A DNA stretch of 64,000 nt from Paguma larvata. Its lineage: Eukaryota; Chordata; Mammalia; Carnivora; Viverridae. Location: contig CM057826.1 of NCBI GenBank assembly GCA_030068075.1, positions 115,406,746-115,470,745 of the forward strand, in the 5' to 3' direction. Of this stretch, positions 57,498 through 64,000 are shown in pieces (position 1 is the stretch's first letter; each line of letters starts with the position of its first letter). Under the pieces are notes generated by a model. It saw only the letters and a program-made list of their open reading frames with translations. It was not told the DNA's origin and made no database searches. Made by a program: the position numbers and the translations under genes.

Positions 57498-57890
57498 AAT
57501 GAAGCCATCCATTGAGAAAGAATGAAATCATGCCGTTTGCAGCAACGTGGATGGAACTGGAAGGTATTATGCTGAGTGAAATCAGTCAGTCAGAGAAAGA
57601 CAGATATCATATGTTTTCACTCATATGTGGATCTTGAGAAACTAAACAGAAGACCATGGGGGAAGGGAAGGGGAAAAAATAGATACAAATATAGAGGGAG
57701 GAAGGCAAACCACAAAAGACTATTAAATATGGAGAACAAACTGAGGGTGGATGGGGCCGTCCGGGAGAGGGAAAATGGGTGATGGGCATTGAGGAGGGCA
57801 CTTGTTGGGATGAGCACGGGGTGTTGTATGTAAGCCAATTTGACAATAAATTATATTCCAAAAATAAATAAATAAAAGTGAAGCCATTCA
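57498..57890 (+). mobile_element. Carnivore L1 3' end with target duplication, inside an older L1
   Basis: The young-type 3' end ('atggaactggaaggtattat', 'gtgatgggcattgaggaggg', 'gccaatttgacaataaatta') is bordered by 'gaagccatcca' and 'gaagccattca'. It sits in front of an older L1 terminus. Confidence 0.88.
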
Positions 57891-58335
57891 CAGGTGAAAT
57901 AAATCAAATAGAAAGACAAACACTGTATGATTCCACTTATATGTGGAATCTAAACAAAATGAAACCAGTGAACAAACAAAACAAAAACAAAAAAACTCAT
58001 AGATACAGAGAACAGACTGGTGGTTGCCAGAGGGGAGGGTGAATGATAGTGGCCAAATGGGTGAGGGGAGGCAAGGGGTATAGACTTCCAGTTATAAAAT
58101 AAGTCACGGGATATCACGTACGTCATAGTGACTACAGTCAATAATATTGGATCCCAAATTTGAAAGATGCTTAGAAAGTAAATCTTAAAACTTCTCACGG
58201 CAAGAAAAAAAGTTTTTGGTAACTTGCTATGGGGACAGACGGTAACTAGACGTACTATGGTGGCCAATGTACACAAATATGGAACCATGAAAGTAACACA
58301 ACATGGAATGTCAACTGCACTTCACTGAAAACAAC
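57891..58335 (+). mobile_element. Older L1 3' terminus
   Basis: 'gattccacttatatgtggaa', 'ggtggttgccagaggggagg', 'gactacagtcaataatattg' and 'gtaacttgctatgggg' belong to a middle-aged L1 family like that at 11395. Confidence 0.7.
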
Positions 58336-58339
58336 CCAA

Positions 58340-58720
58340 GGCCTCAATACCTAGAGCGGTTTCCTTCATGAGTCTGAGGTGGAGCCAAGGAACCCGCATT
58401 TAAAAAAAAGTTTTTTTTAATGTTTACTTATTTTTGAGAGAGATGGAGAGATATAGAGAGAAAAGTGGAGCAGGGCAGAGAGAAAGAGGGAGACAGAATC
58501 CAAAGCAGGCTCCAGGCTCTGAGCTGTCTGTACAGAACCAGATGCGGGGCTCAAACTCATGGACCGCAAGATCATGACCTGAGCTGAAGTCAGATGCTTA
58601 ACTGACTGAGCCACCCAGGGGCCCGGGAACCTGCATTTTTAAACAAGCACTCCAGGAGATTGGATTCAGGTGGTCTGTAGACGACACTGTGAGAAGTTCT
58701 GAGGAGCTGATTGATAATAC
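58340..58720. mobile_element. MER5-like hAT element split by a SINE
   Basis: 'tgagtctgaggtggagccaa' lies before the SINE and 'acctgcatttttaaacaagc' and 'gtggtctgtagacgacactg' after it, a MER5-group pattern. Confidence 0.6.
58389..58638 (-). mobile_element. CAN-SINE, minus orientation, with target duplication
   Basis: SINE about 58405-58624. 'ggaacccgcattt' (58389-58401) and 'ggaacctgcattt' (58626-58638) are the duplicated target. Confidence 0.95.
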
Positions 58721-59605
58721 AGGTGTCTGGGTCTATCCTTCCAGAACCCGCAGGCCTGTGGGTGTTCCTACTCCATAGAGGAATGCAGCACACCGGTAAC
58801 TGTGGGACCTGCTGCCACAGAAATGATTCTATTCAGAAAAAAACAAGCCAGACTTCCACTTTTTAGGTCCCTTCCTCCAGAGACCCTCAGCACTCCCTGA
58901 GAATCAACGCACACAGCTGCTGGCACAGAAACCCTGGCGAGAACCTCACGTGTGCCCCAGCAGTTGAGATCCTTAAGCACACATGACTACACATATGGCA
59001 AGCATGACTGCAACCATTTTATAGTTTTTCCCTCCTTTGCTGGGAATCCCCAGGGTGAAAGTGGCCACCTGCAGCTACCCAAGTGGCTGGGAGACTGTCC
59101 TGCTCTGTGTTATTTGGGAGCGAGGGACACAGGGGCGGCGGCTGTATCCATCAATCACCCGGGAGCAAGCGTGGCTGTCACGCATCCTGAGCGGACGCTT
59201 GTTTCCACCAGATGGGCCCCTCGGTGCCAGGTGCCAGCTTGCCGCAGCTGCCCCCAGAGAGAGCGTCCTGTCGTTGGGACTGTCAGCCCCTGGAGGGAAT
59301 GATGAAGCCTGCAGGAATGCTAGATTCACCTGAGTGTCGACCAGCCCTCCGGGGAGAATCCACAGCCTCAGCGCCATATTAGGGCGGTCTCAGCTGCAGG
59401 ATCCGTGGCCAGACTTGCGGGTTGAGGCGGGCTGCTGCTCAGGGGGACTAGACAGCTCCCCTTGGAGTTTATCATGAAGCTGCAAGGTGTGTATGGCTCG
59501 CGTGAATGTCACCCAGTCCTCAAAAGACATGTAGAATCATGGGCCAGTCTCAAGCCCCTGCCGCGATCTCCCAACTCCAGCGGGTAGCACTGGGTGGTGG
59601 AAGCT
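58721..59605. other. Intergenic sequence, no named repeat
   Basis: Short GC-moderate ORFs on both strands lack known domains. Confidence 0.3.
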
Positions 59606-59609
59606 CATT

Positions 59610-59830
59610 CCACACACATTTACCGAGGGCCTCCAACGATGATAACTCACACGAAGTGATTGCCCTGGCCAGGCACTGGCCTCCACCTGGCGTGGGCATC
59701 TTCGGCAATACTCACCAAACTGTGTGAGTGCAAGACGGATTGCATTTCACACGTGGAAACTGAGGCTCCCAGAGGTGAGGCGGCCTGCTCATAAGCACCA
59801 CACCGGGAAGAGGTAGTGAGTCCTTCCCAC
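59610..59830 (-). mobile_element. MIR SINE, diverged, minus orientation
   Basis: 'gccctggccaggcactggcc', 'cacgtggaaactgaggctcc' and 'gtgccaggct' resemble reverse MIR text. Confidence 0.5.
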
Positions 59831-60255
59831 GTGCCAGGCTTAGCTCTCGCAACGCCCTCTTCCTGCCTTCCAGTTCATTCCTCTCATGCATTCACTCACA
59901 AACCAAGCTCTCTTCTCTGTGTGGGGTCTCCCCTTCGCCAACAACCCTGGCTCCTCTGACGTTGGCCTTTCTGTCAGCCCTCTCGTGGCTCTAACCCTGC
60001 TGTCCCAGACTCCTCTTGCTGCCTACACCCTACACACTCTGGCTCTTCTGGCGCTGGCCTCTAGAACCTTGCTGTTCCCCAGAGTTCTCAACATTCAGCC
60101 CCCGTGACATTTCTTGCAGCAAGTCGTCCCTGGCCTACCCCTTCCCCCACAGGCGGACTCCACAGTGTGATCTCACCACATCCTGGAGACAATTTATTCC
60201 AAGATGACATCCCACATTATGTGGAGATTTTGTTTCCATTTGTCACCACCTCCTA

Positions 60256-60406
60256 TTAAAACAGTTTCATGGGGCCATCCAGCTGGGTCAGTCGGTAAAA
60301 CATGTGAGACTCTTGATCTGGGGGTGGGTTGTGAGTTTGAGCCCCCCAGTGGGGGTAGCGTTTACTTAAAAAAATGAGTAGAATAAAAAAATAAAACAGT
60401 TTCATG
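60256..60406 (+). mobile_element. Short-type CAN-SINE with 15-bp target duplication
   Basis: SINE 60272-60391. 'taaaacagtttcatg' is exact on both sides (60257-60271 and 60392-60406). It is a short-type copy with 'tgggtcagtcggtaaaacat'. Confidence 0.95.
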
Positions 60407-60654
60407 AAGGTGGATGACGGGTGCCCAGCACGCTGCAGGGCCCATTGCGAGGACCCAATAAATACTCGTCAGGCCAACCGGTACAGACTCGCGTTCCACA
60501 CGGAGGCACGGCAAGGGGAAAAGCACACGGGTAATTTAACACAAGAAGGTAAACACAACCTCATGAGTGTCACTCGGGCATGGAAGAGGGAAAGCCGTGA
60601 CTGACACGTGGTAACGGAGCTACGCAAGAAAGGATACTACACACAGGCTAAACG

Positions 60655-60800
60655 CAGGCCTCAGGAATCTGACCACCTGGGCTGGAGGCCTGGCTTCCCC
60701 GCTCACTGCGTGATCTGGAGCAAGTTAATTGGCCTGCTCCGAGCCTTAGTTCTCTCGTCTAGAAGACAGGAGTAGCTAATCTTACAGAGTTGTCTGAGGG
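60655..60800 (+). mobile_element. MIR SINE
   Basis: 'gaatctgaccacctgggctg', 'ctcactgcgtgatctggagc' and 'aagttaattggcctgctccg' are forward MIR text. Confidence 0.75.
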
Positions 60801-60959
60801 TCGTGCAGAGAACAATGTTGTTGTGCAGGAAATGTTATACTTACTTTTTGGCTGCTCGTAATAAATGGATTTAATAGAAAAGAGTGAGGGAGGAAAAACT
60901 AAGAAGACACAAATAGTTTTAGTCGGGTGAGATTATGGTACACATCCCCAGGCCAGATA

Positions 60960-61138
60960 AAAACTCCAGGTCAGAGGGGCACCTGGCTGACTCAGCCGGA
61001 AGAGTGTGAAACTCTTGATCTTGGGGCCATGAGGTTGAGCCCCACGTCGGGTGTAGAGATGACTTAAATGAATAAGTAAATAACAACTGAAAAAAAGGAT
61101 TAAAATCTTTAAGTTAAAAATTTAAAAATCCAAGTCAG
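60960..61138 (+). mobile_element. Short-type CAN-SINE with target duplication
   Basis: SINE about 60975-61124. 'aaaactccaggtcag' and 'aaaatccaagtcag' flank it. Confidence 0.92.
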
Positions 61139-61198
61139 AACTGACCAACCAAAGGCCCAGATTTAAAAATTTTTTAATTAGCTGCCATATTTAAAAAT

Positions 61199-61434
61199 TT
61201 TTTAATGTTCTTATTTATTTTTGAGAGAGAGAAGAGAGGGAGAGAAAGAGAGAGAGAGAGAGTGCGCACACAAGTGGGGGAGGGGCAGAGAGAGAGGGAG
61301 ACACACAACCTGAAGCAGACTCCAGGCTCTGAGCTATCAGCACAGAGCCTCACATGGGGCTTGAACTCAGGAGCTATGAGATTATGACCTGTGCTGAAGT
61401 CGGACACTTAACCAATTGAGCTACCCAGGTGCCC
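61199..61434 (-). mobile_element. CAN-SINE, minus orientation
   Basis: Full reverse copy ending 'gagctacccaggtgcccc', with an expanded GA-rich part. Confidence 0.92.
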
Positions 61435-61476
61435 CATAAAATGAAGAAACAAATATTCTGGCCAAAAACGGGCCGA

Positions 61477-61613
61477 GGGGCATCTGGATGGCTCAGTCAG
61501 TTAAGCATCTGACCCTCAATCTCAGCTCAGGTTTTGATCTCAGGGTTATGAGTTCAGGCCCCACACTGGGCTCCACGCTGGGTGTGGAACGTACCTAAAA
61601 CAAACAAACAACA
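61477..61613 (+). mobile_element. Short-type CAN-SINE
   Basis: 'ggggcatctggatggctcag', 'caggttttgatctcagggtt' and a CAAA-type tail. Confidence 0.9.
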
Positions 61614-61638
61614 AAATAACTGGGCAGAGGACATGAAT

Positions 61639-61895
61639 AAAAATTTTGCCAGGGCACCTGGGTGGTACAGTCAGTTGAGCGTCTGACTCTTGATTTGGGC
61701 TCAGGCCACGATGTTACAGTTTGAGCCATCCAGCCAGCCCAGTCGGGCTCCAAGCTTGATCTTGGAGGCGTGGGACCTGCGTGGGATTCTCTCTCTCCCT
61801 CTCTCCCTGCCAGTCCCCCACTCACGTGCATGTAGAGACTCTCTCTATAAATAAATAAATAAGTAAATAAAGATCAATTAAAAACAATTTTTGCC
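61639..61895 (+). mobile_element. CAN-SINE with target duplication
   Basis: SINE about 61653-61882 with 'gggcacctgggtggtacagt'. 'aaattttgcca' before and 'caatttttgcca' after mark the target. Confidence 0.92.
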
Positions 61896-62790
61896 AAAGA
61901 AGATATATGGATGGCCAATGGTTATATGAAAGGGTGCTCAATGTCACTCATCATCAGAAAAATGTAAACCCAAACTACAATAAGTTATCACCTCCTACCA
62001 GTCAGAATGACCAGTGTCAAAAAAAGCAAGAAATAAGTGTTGCTGAGGATGTTGAGCACCCCCGGTGGGAACGTAGATTGGCACAGCCCCCGTGGAAAAC
62101 ATATGGAAGTTCCTCGAAAACTTAAAAATAGACATACTATACTATCCACTACTGGGTACTCCCCTAAAGAAGAGGAAAACACTAACTTGGAAAGATATAT
62201 TCACCGTTGTTTACTGCAGCATTATTCACAAGAGTCAAGATATGGAAGCAGCCCAAGTGTTCATCAATGGATGCAACGGATAAAGATGTGATATATACGA
62301 ATAGTGGAATACTACTCAGCCACAGGAAAGAATGAGCTCTTGCCATTTGCAACAACATGGATGGACCCGGAGGGCATTATGCTAAGTGAAGTAAGTCAGA
62401 CAGAGAAAGACAAACACCTTATGATTTTACATGTATGTGGAATCCAAAGAACAACGACGAAAAGAAGCAGAAACAGACCCAGAAATACAGAGAAGAAACT
62501 GACGGTTGCCGGAGGTTAAGAGGCTGAGGGTGGTGAGCAAAATGGGGGACAGAGAGCGGGAGGTACACGGTCCAGTTATGGAACAATTAGGTCATGGGGA
62601 AGAAAGGCACGGCACTGGGAATACAGTCAGCGGTATGGTGACAGCACTGTATGGTGACAGATGGCGGCTACACTTGGGGGGAGCACAGCACAACGTATAG
62701 ACTCATCGAATCACTACACTGTACACCCGAAACGGATGTACACCTGTGTGTCCATATACCTCGATTAAAATAACATCTAGTCTGTTTGAA
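61884..62790 (+). mobile_element. Old carnivore L1 3' end
   Basis: 'gaagatatatggatggccaa', 'agggtgctcaatgtcactca', 'cccaagtgttcatcaatgga', 'actcagccacaggaaagaat', 'agtaagtcagacagagaaag' and 'ctacactgtacacccgaaac' follow the L1 3' end in order. The minus-strand copy at 29790 belongs to a related family. Confidence 0.8.
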
Positions 62791-63847
62791 AATATGAAGA
62801 AGCTTCCCATCAGGAAAGAGACGTCCAGAGCTCTGACTTCTCTTAGGACATTGTAAGATGTGGCACCTCTGGCCTATTTTCCCATGACAATAATTGTCTG
62901 GATTCGTGTAGGAAGTGCCCACTTTAGACTGGGCAGGTGCTCTAGCTCACTACGGCTCCTCCAGCCCCTAGTGCTTCTTATGTGTCTCACTGCGCAGGCA
63001 TTTTAACTGTGACTCCTGCAGGAGATGCTGCTTCCTTAACACCAATATAATTCATTCTTACGCACAGTTCTCCGCTTAAGAACTGACTCCAACTTTATCT
63101 GTCACCTCCTCCATGTGGGGAACCATCCAGCCTCACTTCCCACGGCTTTGCATCATATCCTCCACCCCCTACAGGCTAATATGCCTCCTCACACTCTAGC
63201 TCCTTCCTGCTATGGGCTGGAAGGGCCCCTCCCTCCCTCCTGGTCCCCCCCGAGCCCCCTCCCCCGTCAAGGCTTAGTTCATGTCCAATTGCCCTCAGGG
63301 GCTTCTTCCACCCTATGCAGCCCACAGTGGTCTCCCTGCCCCAGGCTTGCACTGCACAGGGACAGGAGCCAGGACGGTCCAGTGCACTTGAGTGTTTCTC
63401 AGTCTTCCTCTTGAACCGAAATCTGTCCTTATCTGTTCTCTCCTTGCCACCCCCTCCCCCACCTTGCGGGGTATCTGTCCTTGCTAAATCTATCCCTGGG
63501 ACTTCTGTGATTTAAAACCAAACCAGAACTGGGTGGAGGGAATAGGACAAGAGATGCAGGAGATGAGGGGCCAAAAAAGAAAAAACTAGGGCAAACCAAG
63601 GGTCAGCAGTGAGTGGGAAGGAAAAGGGGAGGGGCTGCAGCAGCAGCTGGGTATGAGAGAACAGAAAAAAAGCGAGGAACGACCAGGAGGGAGATTTTGC
63701 AACGTGAGTGCTTCCACATGTAGTCAGAACCACACCATTTGGGCCCCCCTCTCAGTCTTTGGTCCTCTGTGGCAATCCCAGCTTCTACAGGTGATTGGAA
63801 GCTCATAAGGGCTGACACCTGACTTAGCACTGCTTTCTATCTCTCAG
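62791..63847. other. Repeat-free stretch upstream of a candidate exon
   Basis: No interspersed repeat is recognised. The stretch has moderate GC and several pyrimidine tracts. Short ORFs lack known domains. Confidence 0.35.
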
Positions 63848-63909
63848 AGCCCAGGGACTGCACACGTTCCTGCAGAATGACTGACCTCAGTGTCCTCAGG
63901 TGTTCTCAG
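63848..63909 (+). other. Candidate 62-bp exon with near-perfect splice sites
   Basis: A branch-point-like ctgac repeat (63811-63825) is followed by a pyrimidine tract (ctgctttctatctctcag, AG at 63846-63847) and a perfect donor, CAG|GTAAGT, after 63909. The 62 bp contain one ATG (63878) whose frame stays open to the donor, with Met-Thr-Asp-Leu-Ser as its first residues. Orientation agrees with the divergent neighbour expected here (FGF1, whose upstream exons are noncoding), but I cannot match it to any known exon. Confidence 0.35.
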
Positions 63910-64000
63910 GTAAGTGACCTGAAGAAGATGTCACATCAAGAACGTGGACTCTTAGATTTCACCTCCTGGCAGAAGTGTGATGAGATCAGATAGCAACATG

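Noticed and set aside
2335..62000. tRNA genes at the SINE heads
   Set aside because: The heads derive from a tRNA, but the cloverleaf is incomplete and each is followed by the SINE body and A-rich tail. They are retroposons, not tRNA genes.
17401..64000. FGF1 coding exons on the plus strand
   Set aside because: Expected beyond the window from human gene order. I searched the frames for the FGF1 core and saw none. Only possible noncoding upstream exons remain.
1..64000. CRISPR arrays, bacterial operons, phage or plasmid systems
   Set aside because: The sequence is mammalian nuclear DNA. Repeats are SINE, LINE, LTR, DNA transposons and microsatellites, with no regularly spaced direct repeats.

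Overview
The window is mammalian nuclear DNA from a carnivore, almost certainly a cat (Felidae). The main evidence is more than thirty tRNA-derived CAN-SINEs of the felid type. They have a head like 'gcctgggtggctcag', a middle like 'ctgtgctgacagctcagagc', a CT-rich run and an 'aataaacattaaaa' tail. Many sit between clear target-site duplications. Carnivore-type L1 3' ends are also present.

Only one protein-coding exon can be supported. It is exon 1 of ARHGAP26 (GRAF1, a BAR-PH-RhoGAP-SH3 protein) on the minus strand at 16836-16989: 51 codons plus one base, ending at a consensus splice donor. It lies in a CpG island (about 16250-17720) that carries CCAAT and GC boxes and no TATA box. Positions 1-16835 are therefore the 5' part of ARHGAP26 intron 1, and about 17400-64000 is upstream intergenic DNA. 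In human the next gene in that direction is FGF1, divergently transcribed (plus strand here). No FGF1 coding exon is visible.

Layout: 1-16.2 kb, intron 1, with many old L1 3' ends, an L2, MIRs and about ten SINEs. 16.2-17.7 kb, the CpG-island promoter and exon 1. 17.7-29 kb, old repeats (L2, MIR, LTR-like, hAT), SINEs and a (TAGA)n array, plus a cluster of protein-like minus-strand ORFs at 23.4-24.2 kb that I could not identify. 29.2-30.7 kb, two minus-strand L1 copies. 33-36 kb, a hAT element, an LTR and a TA-flanked Tigger-type transposon. 37.9-46.1 kb, a SINE-free stretch with an L1, LTRs and degenerate AGC tracts. 46-51 kb, dense SINEs. 50.7-52.8 kb, a MaLR-type LTR followed by a decayed ERVL pol fragment. 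54.2-55.9 kb, an L2 split by an MLT1 LTR that is itself split by a SINE. 57.5-58.7 kb, an L1 inside an older L1, then a SINE inside a MER5-like element. 60-62.8 kb, a SINE cluster and an old L1. 62.8-64 kb, sequence without recognised repeats, ending in a candidate small exon with strong splice sites.

The most useful leads are two candidate plus-strand exons (47185-47299 and 63848-63909), the unexplained ORF cluster at 23.4-24.2 kb, the ERVL pol relic and the nested insertions. I found no new gene system. Repeat names come from recognising consensus features by eye, and subfamily names are approximate.
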